Positions 1 through 6,452 of a DNA stretch of 8,668 bases are shown one piece after another (within the stretch, counting starts at the first letter, position 1; every line of letters starts with the position of its first letter). The stretch spans positions 17,444 through 26,111 of the forward strand of contig DIZP01000049.1 of assembly GCA_002429375.1 (NCBI GenBank). The letters run 5' to 3'. This stretch comes from a bacterium UBA6025 (GTDB lineage Bacteria > Patescibacteriota > Saccharimonadia > Saccharimonadales > Saccharimonadaceae). The translations under genes and the position numbers were made by a program. The notes beneath the pieces were generated by a model. That model was given only the letters and a program-made list of their open reading frames with translations, searched no databases and was not told the origin of the DNA.

Positions 1-1
1 A

Positions 2-175
2 CAAACGACTGCTCAAGCGACGTCTGACGTTAAACTGATCAAGTTGGGCAGTGAAGTCCACGGTCCAAACGATGAGATGGTCATTAGTACGAGTCAAATC
101 CTATTTTTCGAAAATCTCAAAAATGACGGCAAGGTCGCTCAGTCAATTACCACCTACCAACAGAGCCAAAAATAA
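2..175 (+). CDS. 3' end of an unrecognised protein (partial, 5' end outside window)
   Basis: An open frame enters from the left edge and runs for 57 codons to TAA at 173-175. I do not recognise the family. The visible tail is hydrophilic, mixed charged and polar, with a segment reading LIKLGSEVHGPNDEMVIST and then FFENLKNDGKVAQS. It has no membrane segment or sorting motif and ends QQSQK. Its composition looks like folded protein, unlike the overlapping frame that begins at 51. It precedes the Ig-like membrane protein on the same strand by 19 bp, so the two may be co-transcribed. Calling it real rests on its continuous frame, protein-like composition, and a stop followed closely by a Shine-Dalgarno-like site and start. 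Function unknown. Confidence 0.7.
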   Translation, partial: QTTAQATSDVKLIKLGSEVHGPNDEMVISTSQILFFENLKNDGKVAQSITTYQQSQK

Positions 176-181
176 CTACGT

Positions 182-185
182 AAGG
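182..185 (+). promoter_or_regulatory. Shine-Dalgarno-like AAGG that sets the start of the 166-aa gene
   Basis: AAGG lies 9 nt upstream of the ATG at 195, just after the preceding gene's stop at 175. It supports initiation at 195 rather than at the in-frame ATG at 51, which lies inside the previous coding region. It contrasts with the leaderless-looking starts of several minus-strand genes in this window. Confidence 0.5.
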
Positions 186-194
186 TCAACGATA

Positions 195-695
195 ATGCAG
201 AAGAGGCGCGTCGCTAAGTTTATACGCAATATATCGATTAGTGTTGGCGCCTTGCTGCTACTGGCAGTCGGTGGCGGTGTGGCGTACACCTGGTTTATGG
301 GGCGTAATAGTATCGAAAATACCCCCGCGATGGCTGCGCCAGCCGAACCTGTGGCGCCAACGACACTGAAACATGTTCAGCCAGCGGCCAACGCCAAGGT
401 AGGTGCCTCAATCCAGATGCTCACTTCCCCGGTTGAGCCGGGTTCGAATGCGTCTGTGACGGTCAGGACTGCCCCTGGTGCGCAGTGTACGATTACGGTG
501 GTCTACAATAAGGTCGCTAGTAAAGATTCGGGCCTGAGCGCAAAAACTGCGGACGAGTTCGGTATAGCGAGCTGGACCTGGACGGTCGAAGCGTCGGTGC
601 CACTTGGTAAATGGCCAGTCACGGTGACGTGTGCCTACAATAAGCAGACGGCCGTGGTGCAGGGTGACTTAGTTATCGCCAAGCAGGCCAGCTAA
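195..695 (+). CDS. Membrane-anchored protein with C-terminal Ig-like domain, 166 aa
   Basis: The frame is open from 51, but the ATG at 195 is the better start. Translation from 51 would add 48 residues overlapping the upstream gene, whereas 195 follows an AAGG site and gives a normal signal-anchor start, MQKRRVAKF. Residues 13-34 form one hydrophobic helix after a Lys/Arg-rich N-terminus, so the rest is likely outside the cell. Residues 36-70 are an Ala/Pro-rich linker. Residues 72-162 are beta-rich and Ig-like: PVEPGSNASVTVRTAPGAQC, a central WTWTV, then GKWPVTVTC. Two cysteines (C98 and C146) could form a disulfide. This PG...V....PGA.C...V / W.W.V / G.WPV.V.C pattern recurs in small exported proteins of Gram-positive-type bacteria. 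A structural or binding role is inferred; no catalytic motif is visible. It converges on the 181-aa gene, 5 bp between stops. Confidence 0.8.
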   Translation: MQKRRVAKFIRNISISVGALLLLAVGGGVAYTWFMGRNSIENTPAMAAPAEPVAPTTLKHVQPAANAKVGASIQMLTSPVEPGSNASVTVRTAPGAQCTITVVYNKVASKDSGLSAKTADEFGIASWTWTVEASVPLGKWPVTVTCAYNKQTAVVQGDLVIAKQAS

Positions 696-700
696 CGTCC

Positions 701-1246
701 TTAGTTAACGATTTTTTGGATTTCTAACTGATCGCCAAGATTTCGCCATTGCGATGCGTTCAATTCTTTATCGGGACTCATGAATACAAGCAGCCCTCTC
801 TCTATAATTATTCCTGTCTGTTTATCGTTTTGACGAGCTAAACGGCCGAGGTAGATAATGCCGTTGGACGTCTGGACGGTGTCATATTGTTGTGCAACAT
901 TATTCAGAAACCGGTCCTTGTACTCGGCTATTTCTGTAAACTCGAGCGGTTGTGATTGTTCCTGTACCGAGATTGTGTTGCTTGTTGTATGTATCAGGTA
1001 AGACAATGTCTTTACGTTATTCTCGGCAGTTATAAATTTATAGTCGGTTGTCGTGTATTCCTTGGCATCTTTTGGTACCACAAAGGGTGAGAAGCTTAGC
1101 TGGCTTCGGAGAGCCGCCGGAATTGGATTATTATCACGGCTAACAGACAGGTAGCTGCCAATCCCAATGGCGGCGAGGATGAGTACGGCCAGCGTCCACA
1201 TAATAATCTTGCGGCTATGTTGTCCCTTGCTTGTTTGAACGCTCAT
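701..1246 (-). CDS. Membrane-anchored protein of unknown function, 181 aa
   Basis: The start is ATG at 1246-1244 and the stop TAA at 703-701. A short basic N-terminus (MSVQTSKGQHSRK) precedes one hydrophobic segment at about residues 14-34, giving a single-pass protein with a roughly 145-residue outside domain. That domain is mixed alpha/beta in composition, with no cysteines and no recognised motif. Hydrophobic strands such as GIIYLGRLARQ and TGIIIERGLLVFMSPD suggest a compact fold. I do not recognise the family. The start is supported by a perfect TATAAT ending 6 nt before the ATG, predicting its own leaderless transcript. The promoter sits in the 29-bp gap after the 1359-aa gene, so it may also be reached by readthrough. 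The gene ends 5 bp from the convergent 166-aa gene with no convincing terminator between. Confidence 0.85.
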   Translation of the reverse strand: MSVQTSKGQHSRKIIMWTLAVLILAAIGIGSYLSVSRDNNPIPAALRSQLSFSPFVVPKDAKEYTTTDYKFITAENNVKTLSYLIHTTSNTISVQEQSQPLEFTEIAEYKDRFLNNVAQQYDTVQTSNGIIYLGRLARQNDKQTGIIIERGLLVFMSPDKELNASQWRNLGDQLEIQKIVN

Positions 1247-1252
1247 GGGCTA

Positions 1253-1258
1253 ATTATA
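1253..1258 (-). promoter_or_regulatory. -10 box (TATAAT) for the 181-aa gene, leaderless spacing
   Basis: The minus strand reads GG-TATAAT-TAGCCC-ATG. The hexamer is a perfect -10 consensus. The 6-nt spacer puts the expected transcription start on the A of the ATG. At 17 bp spacing the -35 position would be CGATAA (1281-1276), a poor match overlapping the stop codon of the upstream gene, so the -35 is weak or absent. Confidence 0.6.
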
Positions 1259-1275
1259 CCTGACCAGGCACATTA

Positions 1276-4200
1276 TTATCGTACGATGAAGTTAACATAG
1301 AGTGATCCGCCGCAGGTTGCGGCCGAGGTACACGCTGTCGAATAGCTGGTACGGGTATTACCAGCCGAGTAGTAAAAGGAGTTATTCGGGATGGCTGCGT
1401 TAGTGTCTGCATAACCATTAGTGGTACTGGATTTGATGAACTGGCCAGCCGTACCGGCAATCGCCTTGACCCAGCCTGGCCCGACAGTAGTGACGATAGC
1501 GTTTGGGTCACCGGTCGAAGTTGTCCCGTCGGTGGCGACCACCAGGCCATAGAGTTTTTGGCTGGCACTAGCCGAGGGAATCACGGCCCCGTTGGTGCCA
1601 CCGGCATCAGTGATCATACCCAGCTCGACGGCCGTCGAGACGTTGACGGCCTCCTTGAGGGCGGAGGTAAAAGTGCGAACGTCGTAGAGGTTATCAATCT
1701 TACCGGCGGTGGCGGCATCACCTTGAACGTCGGCCAGACACAAGATTGGGGCGGCCACACTGAACGTCGGTAGAGCGGTTAAGGCTGTCGCCTGACCGGC
1801 CGTATTGGTAAAGGCCGGTTGTCCAGTAGTAGGAGATAGGCAGACGTGGCCCCAGCGGTTGGCGGTGGTTAAGTTGGTATTGCCAGCGGTGGCGAGGTTG
1901 GTATTGAGCGTGGTGGCAGTAACGTTGACACGCTTGCCGCCTGAATAGGCGGCACAGGCCTGGACACTGACGCTGGTGTTGGACGCCCAGGATACTTTAC
2001 AAGGGCCCGAGACGCCAGCGGTCACGAGAGCTGGCAGGTCGTAGGGTTTTGAGCCGGTCGATGGGACGATACCGAAGCTAAGCAGACCGAGCGTATCAGG
2101 GTTTGAAAGGTCAGTCCAGATTCCATTGATGCAGGAACGGATACTGCCCATAGTGGTGTTGTAGTACATGGCGCCCTGGTTGACCGTGGTGGAACAGGTG
2201 CCAGCATCGGTTGTTGAGTTTGAGCTGTCGAGCTGCAGGTCGACTTGGGTGCCGTCGGTCGTGGCCGAACCAATCTGAGTATTGCCGCCCAGAACGATGC
2301 CGCCGCCATTTGGTAGCACGCTAAAGACAGGGCTACCGGCATTTTGAATAACGAAACTTCCGTTGGTGCCACAGCTGGTGACACACTGGAGGTCAAAGAT
2401 AATATTTGGATCAGTCGTCGTGTCTTGGGCAACAAACTTGAGGTCCTTGTTGTCGGCCAAAGTCACGGTGGCTGGACTGGACGAGTTGTTGTAGGTGTCC
2501 TGCAGATTAACGGTTAAACCAGCGGCACAGCTACTGAATGCTAGTGTGCCACTGCCACTTGAATCCTTCAAACAATCACCAGCAGCACCTGGGTTTTGGG
2601 GCAGTATGAGGTTCCATGAACTGGTCGGGTTGGCGCCTGAGGCTTTGACGGTAACGGTGTTGTTGCCAGCCGAATTTCTGAAAAGGATAGAACCAGAGGC
2701 TGAGTTACTCGATCCAAGAGACAGAGTGTTCGCACCCTGAATGTCGAGCGTTCCGCCCATCGTCGTCACCACTCCACTATGTCCAATAGTAATGGCGCCG
2801 GTCGTGCCGGTCGCTGTACCGACGTCGAGTACCAGACCACCGGAGTTGCTGGTGGTGCCGGTCGCGTTACCAGTTCGAATTGTCAGGCCGTTGCTGTTGG
2901 TAGAGGCCAAAGATTGGTCTTGGGACTGGAGCTGTGTCAAGATACCGGTACCGGTGATATTAAAGTTACCGGTTTGGGCGCTACCTGGAGAGGAGGCTTG
3001 GAGCTGAATCGTTGAGCTGGCCGAAGCCGAATAGCCGCTACAGGTCACGGCGGTCGTACAGATATCGACCACCGTTCCACCAATCACAGCTTTCAAGCTG
3101 TTGGTGTCCGAACGGTAGAACAGGCCACCATTTTTGGTTGCCAGGCTGGTGGTCGGGTTGGCGGTCGAACCATCAAGCACCAACAGTGTCGTCGCCGTAT
3201 CGCTGCCGGTGCTGTCGCCGACCTTCAAAACATTGTTAGTGGTATCGGCCGTGAAGAGGGTCTGGGCTGAGCCGGCCGACTGGATACGGAAGGCCGTCGT
3301 GGTGTCCTGGCTGTTACGGAAGGTGGAGTCGGCTCGCTCGGAGCTACGTTTCATATAGAAACCGTCGAAGTAAAAGGTGCCGGTGCTGGCGGTCGAGCGG
3401 ACGGCCGCTGAGACACGAGCGTAACTAACGCCCGCCGGGACAACGGCATCAAGCGTGCGGAGGACGTAGCTGGTGCCCGGTAGCCCGCTGTAGTTGGTGC
3501 TGTAGCTGACGACGTTTTTGTCTTTGTCGTACCAAGTAATCTGAATACCGGCATCACCGTTGGCGCCAGCGCTGTTTTTGAAGTAACCCTCGAAATAGAT
3601 ACTTTCGCCAGATTTAATTTCGGAGTAGCCGCCGGCATAAATATCGAGGTTCGAGGCGTTTGGTGTCACCTGCATTTCATAGTTGCCGGTATAGGCATTG
3701 GCGCTGTCGTTGACGATGCTGGTCTGCGAGGTGCCGAACCAACCTTCTTCGCCGCCAGTGATAGAGCCGCCCGTTTCGAAACTTGGGTTGGCTATTTGGT
3801 TGCCTGGCGAAGTGGTCGTGTTGCTAAAGACATAATTATTACTACTGTTAATATTGAACAGATAGTTACCAGCCGGATCCAGTACTCGGAACGCCGATGA
3901 TCCGCTGGTGGTGCCTTGAATGGTGACGCTTCCGGTATTACTGACGCCGAACAGCACGGTGCCAAGGCCGCCGGCGTTACTGCCGCGAACATCAAGCAGG
4001 TCAGCGCCGATAGATACGTTAGCATCCTGAATATCGATGGTACCGTGGGTGCTGTCCAGTTGAATCTCTGGCGTCGTGCTCGGGTTGGTACCGTTGCTAT
4101 AGACGGCCTGGAGTGTCGTCGCGTTGCTGGCCCCACCTGGTGTCCAGGCATTGCCATTCCAAATCATGGTAGCGGTGGCATTTTGGCGCATGGCGACAGT

Positions 4201-5355
4201 GACGGCGTTGCCGCCGCTGTTGGTGGCTAACGAGAAGTCGGTACTGCCGCTGGCCGTCGTGATATACAGAATACGCCCAGCCGTCGTTGTGTTGGTAGGA
4301 GGAGGCAGCGTTATGATGATACCACTGGTTGACGCACTGACGATGACCGTGCCGTAATTATCGACATTGCTCTGAGCCAGGGTACAATTGGCCGCACAGG
4401 TGGTGTTGGTCGCGGCAGTGTAGGCAGCCGCGCTTAGGGTGACCAATCCTTGTGCGCCGGTGCCAGTACCAGCTCCGCCTGTCAGGGTAATATTACCGCC
4501 ATTGTTGTTACCGGTACCAGCGGCGTTACCGCCCTGGAGTGCCAAGCTGCCGCCAGCGGCGCCGGTGCCGCTACTGTTGGCCGAGCCAGCGGACACGGTC
4601 AGGCTCTTGCCGGCGACGCCGGCTGCTCCGGTCGCGACGGACAGCGTGTGATCAGCGGCGGCACCAAACGCAATATCACCAGGATTGGTGATGAGGAGCG
4701 CGTCGTTGCCACCCGACTGCAGGGTGAGTAGGTTGCCGGTGCTGGTTTTGTTGATATAAATACTGGCCGTGTTGGTCGAGGCGTCAGTCTGGACACCTTG
4801 GGCTAATTGGAGATACTGCGCACTGGCCAGGCCACCCAGTAAGCCGGAGTTAAGCGAGTAGGGGGTCGATGACAGACGCTTCATCGGAATCATTTCGCCG
4901 TCAGGGCTACAAGCAGAGAGAGGGGTACAGGTCGGATTGGTATTGGCGATATTCATTGATAGCCAGAGGGTGTTTTGGTTCCAGTTGATACTGGCGCCAA
5001 AAGCGGTGATCGAGCCTAGGTCGACTGACATGTAGCCGTTCTTAACCGTGACACCCTGGGAATTGACGTTCAGGTGGTCTTCGGTCCACTTGAGCGAGCC
5101 AGATGGCGAGCCGGTCGTATTACCCACACTCAGACCATCACCATCTTGATAGATTTTAAACTCGATATTATAAAAACCATCCGGAACTGTCGCGCCGGAT
5201 GAATTGAGTAATCGTCCCTGAAAATTGATCGATTGATTGATGCCGGTGGTAGCGTGAGCCAGGGTGTGGATAAAAAGCGTTGAGGCAATTAACACGCCCA
5301 AAAGAAGGACGTATGGAGATAGTTTCCGAAAAACACTTAACACATTTGAATACAT
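1276..5355 (-). CDS. Giant secreted fibre-like adhesin with tail-fibre-type N-terminus and carbohydrate-binding-like domain, 1359 aa
   Basis: The start is ATG at 5355, followed by a signal peptide: hydrophobic core near residues 15-33, likely cleavage after AHA at 35. Residues 39-175 match the N-terminal module common on tail-fibre/S74-type bacterial surface proteins: INFQGRL, G-x-Y-x-x-x-F-x-IY, W-x-E, a G-x-x-x-V-x-LG strand, LWLSM, then EMIPMKRLSSTPYSLNSG. About 243-310 is a Gly-rich short repeat array, with a second array near 818-865. About 519-669 looks like a jelly-roll carbohydrate-binding module: it opens NPSFETG and ends TGTFYFDGFYMKR. A repeated [FA]F-x-[VI]-x-x-x-G strand unit occurs near 485, 684 and 998. 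A GAMYYNTTMGSIRSCINGIW unit is typical of fibre proteins. The C-terminal 125 residues are beta-rich and end CGGSLYVNFIVR. No C-terminal membrane segment, LPxTG or S74 self-cleavage domain is seen. Attachment to a surface or host cell is inferred. Confidence 0.88.
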   Translation of the reverse strand: MYSNVLSVFRKLSPYVLLLGVLIASTLFIHTLAHATTGINQSINFQGRLLNSSGATVPDGFYNIEFKIYQDGDGLSVGNTTGSPSGSLKWTEDHLNVNSQGVTVKNGYMSVDLGSITAFGASINWNQNTLWLSMNIANTNPTCTPLSACSPDGEMIPMKRLSSTPYSLNSGLLGGLASAQYLQLAQGVQTDASTNTASIYINKTSTGNLLTLQSGGNDALLITNPGDIAFGAAADHTLSVATGAAGVAGKSLTVSAGSANSSGTGAAGGSLALQGGNAAGTGNNNGGNITLTGGAGTGTGAQGLVTLSAAAYTAATNTTCAANCTLAQSNVDNYGTVIVSASTSGIIITLPPPTNTTTAGRILYITTASGSTDFSLATNSGGNAVTVAMRQNATATMIWNGNAWTPGGASNATTLQAVYSNGTNPSTTPEIQLDSTHGTIDIQDANVSIGADLLDVRGSNAGGLGTVLFGVSNTGSVTIQGTTSGSSAFRVLDPAGNYLFNINSSNNYVFSNTTTSPGNQIANPSFETGGSITGGEEGWFGTSQTSIVNDSANAYTGNYEMQVTPNASNLDIYAGGYSEIKSGESIYFEGYFKNSAGANGDAGIQITWYDKDKNVVSYSTNYSGLPGTSYVLRTLDAVVPAGVSYARVSAAVRSTASTGTFYFDGFYMKRSSERADSTFRNSQDTTTAFRIQSAGSAQTLFTADTTNNVLKVGDSTGSDTATTLLVLDGSTANPTTSLATKNGGLFYRSDTNSLKAVIGGTVVDICTTAVTCSGYSASASSTIQLQASSPGSAQTGNFNITGTGILTQLQSQDQSLASTNSNGLTIRTGNATGTTSNSGGLVLDVGTATGTTGAITIGHSGVVTTMGGTLDIQGANTLSLGSSNSASGSILFRNSAGNNTVTVKASGANPTSSWNLILPQNPGAAGDCLKDSSGSGTLAFSSCAAGLTVNLQDTYNNSSSPATVTLADNKDLKFVAQDTTTDPNIIFDLQCVTSCGTNGSFVIQNAGSPVFSVLPNGGGIVLGGNTQIGSATTDGTQVDLQLDSSNSTTDAGTCSTTVNQGAMYYNTTMGSIRSCINGIWTDLSNPDTLGLLSFGIVPSTGSKPYDLPALVTAGVSGPCKVSWASNTSVSVQACAAYSGGKRVNVTATTLNTNLATAGNTNLTTANRWGHVCLSPTTGQPAFTNTAGQATALTALPTFSVAAPILCLADVQGDAATAGKIDNLYDVRTFTSALKEAVNVSTAVELGMITDAGGTNGAVIPSASASQKLYGLVVATDGTTSTGDPNAIVTTVGPGWVKAIAGTAGQFIKSSTTNGYADTNAAIPNNSFYYSAGNTRTSYSTACTSAATCGGSLYVNFIVR
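2283..3900 (-). repeat. Three dispersed copies of an F-x-[VI] beta unit inside the giant adhesin
   Basis: The protein carries three related units of about 27 residues: SSAFRVLDPAGNYLFNINSS near 485, TTAFRIQSAGSAQTLFTADT near 684, and NGSFVIQNAGSPVFSVLPNG near 998. Each goes on to an N/G-rich turn and a valine strand ending in G or N. They correspond to DNA near 3822-3900, 3217-3300 and 2283-2365. Divergence at residue level means old internal duplication or convergent beta-fibre design rather than recent DNA repeats. Confidence 0.55.
2757..2906 (-). repeat. Second Gly-rich short-repeat array in the giant adhesin
   Basis: Residues of about 818-865 read as GLTIRTGNATGTTSNSG, GGLVLDVGTATGTTG and AITIGHSG in succession. 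The unit is a four-residue beta strand, a Gly, and a Thr/Asn/Gly turn, about 15-17 residues long. It resembles the array at 4424-4629 and suggests a beta-solenoid-like stretch after the carbohydrate-binding-like domain. Confidence 0.5.
4424..4629 (-). repeat. First Gly-rich short-repeat array in the giant adhesin
   Basis: About four tandem degenerate units of 17-20 residues follow one another: AGKSLTVSAGSANSSGTGAA, GGSLALQGGNAAGTGNNN, GGNITLTGGAGTGTGAQ, then GLVTLSAA. The pattern is GG-x-[LIV]-x-[LV]-x-GG followed by a small-residue turn. This fits stacked beta strands of a solenoid or fibre stalk. Repetition is clear in protein but degenerate in DNA. Confidence 0.6.
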
Positions 5356-5378
5356 TTTTGTCTCTATGCTACCCGTTA

Positions 5379-5420
5379 CAGATAAAAGCTACTTTGTCTC
5401 ACACATATGCGTTTTATCTG
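5379..5420. repeat. 9-bp perfect inverted repeat, 24-bp spacer, in the adhesin leader
   Basis: CAGATAAAA at 5379-5387 is matched by TTTTATCTG at 5412-5420. Arm centres are 33 bp apart, about three helical turns, so both arms face the same side of DNA. It may be an operator bound by a dimer or tetramer, or a weak A/U-rich hairpin at the 5' end of the adhesin mRNA. No U-tract follows on either strand, so it is not a standard terminator. Confidence 0.5.
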
Positions 5421-5425
5421 CCTTA

Positions 5426-5454
5426 AGCATAAAGGCTATGAGGTATTTTTACAA
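5426..5454 (-). promoter_or_regulatory. Candidate promoter for the giant adhesin
   Basis: On the minus strand TTGTAA (5454-5449) is followed by a 17-nt spacer and TATGCT (5431-5426), each matching 4 of 6 consensus positions. The expected transcription start is near 5419-5420, at the edge of the inverted repeat, giving a leader of about 65 nt. This is weaker than the -10 boxes of the other minus-strand genes and remains tentative. Confidence 0.35.
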
Positions 5455-5488
5455 GGGTGAAATCAAAAATTAACCTCTCTACCAGTTC

Positions 5489-6445
5489 TTACGAAGGCAG
5501 GAGGATACCGCGATGTTTGAGGATGGTCTTTTCGCGTCGTTCGCCCATCCAAAAACTACCTACAACCGCCACAGAGCCGGTGTAAAGCGGCCAGAGGGCG
5601 AGCAGCCTACTGGTTGTCGCTGCCGTTGGCGCGGCGACGGTGGAGCTGACGGCAGGTTGGCCGTTGACAATCGCGGCAACCGACAAGAAGCCCACCCGTC
5701 CCATCGCGTCACTCGCTTGAAGGCCAATCTGGTAGACACCTGGCTTGCCGAACGCGTGGCTGGAGGTGAAACCGATGTTGTCACCTCTGGGCACGACTTT
5801 GTTGGTCGAGTCACCCCATTGAATGTTGACCGCAAACGGCGGGGTGCCGCCAATAATATCAATCGGAACGTTCAGCGCCTGCTCGGGAAAAACCCCACGA
5901 AAGACGGCATCGGTGTTGAGCACGAGTTGCGCCCCGCCAAAATCAAGTGTCGTTAAAGCTCCGGCCTGTGGTGGCAGGGCATCATAAAATACAGTCACAG
6001 CGTTGGAGTCTGGACCGGCTTGGTTGAGGGCATCGTAGACACGAGCAATCAGCAAGTTTTGGCCGATTAACAGATCGACGTCAAGCGCGTAGGTACCAGA
6101 GTCACCGCAGACGGTTGAGCCAGCGAAGATGTCATTTTTATACAACTCGACCAGCGTCTTTGGCGTACAGGTACCCGAAACGGTAACTGGTGAGGTACTG
6201 AAGCGCTGCTGGTTCACGGGCGACTTAATGGTGGCGGCTATCGTCGGAGGTTTGCCTGGCATACTCCCGGTTAGGCCGATTGAACTCGACTCGGGTCCTG
6301 GGCTTAAGGCGAACGCTGTGAAGGAAGTCAAAGGCACGCCCACGACAAGTAGCAGGAGGCTCAGCGAAAGATACGACGTGTGTTCGTGTGGACGGAGGCG
6401 TCCACTGTGATTATGGTGACGTAGCAATTTCAGCCGATTTAACAT
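5489..6445 (-). CDS. Double-anchored membrane protein with Ig-like and PKD-like domains, 318 aa
   Basis: The start is ATG at 6445, next to a consensus extended -10 box. The unusual N-terminus is basic and His-rich (RHHNHSGRLRPHEHTSY, residues 9-25), followed by a hydrophobic helix at 26-46. Residues 68-155 form an Ig-like domain of the kind beginning I-x-SPVN and VTVSGTC; C93 and C113 may pair. Residues about 185-265 look PKD-like: the WGDST motif at 210-214, SHAFGKPGVYQIGLQASD and a closing strand. A second hydrophobic helix lies at about 281-300, followed by a charged tail (GERREKTILKHRG). Both ends are therefore probably in or inside the membrane, with the domains outside. PKD and Ig-like domains usually act as spacers or in protein/glycan contacts; no enzyme motif is seen. 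The His-rich leader plus HTSY resembles a recurring N-terminus I associate with Saccharibacteria, from memory only. Confidence 0.85.
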   Translation of the reverse strand: MLNRLKLLRHHNHSGRLRPHEHTSYLSLSLLLLVVGVPLTSFTAFALSPGPESSSIGLTGSMPGKPPTIAATIKSPVNQQRFSTSPVTVSGTCTPKTLVELYKNDIFAGSTVCGDSGTYALDVDLLIGQNLLIARVYDALNQAGPDSNAVTVFYDALPPQAGALTTLDFGGAQLVLNTDAVFRGVFPEQALNVPIDIIGGTPPFAVNIQWGDSTNKVVPRGDNIGFTSSHAFGKPGVYQIGLQASDAMGRVGFLSVAAIVNGQPAVSSTVAAPTAATTSRLLALWPLYTGSVAVVGSFWMGERREKTILKHRGILLPS

Positions 6446-6452
6446 AAGCCAT

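Larger units (their letters stand above)
5356..5488 (-). other. 133-bp intergenic region upstream of the giant adhesin
   Basis: This is the largest non-coding stretch in the window and is A+T-richer than the flanking genes. It holds a 9-bp inverted repeat (5379-5387 / 5412-5420) and a candidate sigma70-type promoter (5426-5454). No strong Rho-independent terminator for the upstream 318-aa gene is visible: a 5-bp GCCTT/AAGGC stem at 5420-5436 has no U-tract on the minus-strand side. Immediately before the adhesin ATG the transcript would read AGAGACAAAA, at best a weak ribosome-binding site. Confidence 0.6.

Noticed and set aside
51..194. N-terminal extension of the 166-aa gene to the ATG at 51
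   Set aside because: It lies over the coding tail at 2-175, lacks a good ribosome-binding site, and its sequence does not look like a leader. The ATG at 195 has AAGG 9 nt upstream and gives a proper signal anchor.
701..1246. Similar first residues of the 181-aa (MSVQTSKGQHSRKII) and 374-aa (MSVRKGVFSRRII) proteins as shared origin
   Set aside because: Similarity is confined to a short basic signal region with no resemblance beyond it, so chance or common signal constraints suffice.
3792..4157. 121-codon minus-strand open frame, and others of 65-137 codons inside 1254-4796
   Set aside because: All overlap the giant adhesin in other frames. Its Thr/Ser/Gly/Ala-rich codons keep alternative frames open, and none has a start signal or protein-like composition.
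4424..4629. CRISPR-like or DNA-level tandem repeat in the Gly-rich part of the adhesin
   Set aside because: The repetition is in the protein pattern only. DNA units differ in length and sequence, with no conserved direct repeat or unique spacers.
5420..5436. Stem GCCTT / AAGGC as terminator of the 318-aa gene
   Set aside because: Only 5 bp with a 7-nt A/T loop, and no U-tract follows on the minus strand.
5513..5956. 147-codon plus-strand open frame
   Set aside because: It is antisense to the Ig/PKD protein gene and its translation is Arg/Gly-rich with no domain logic, typical of a shadow frame.
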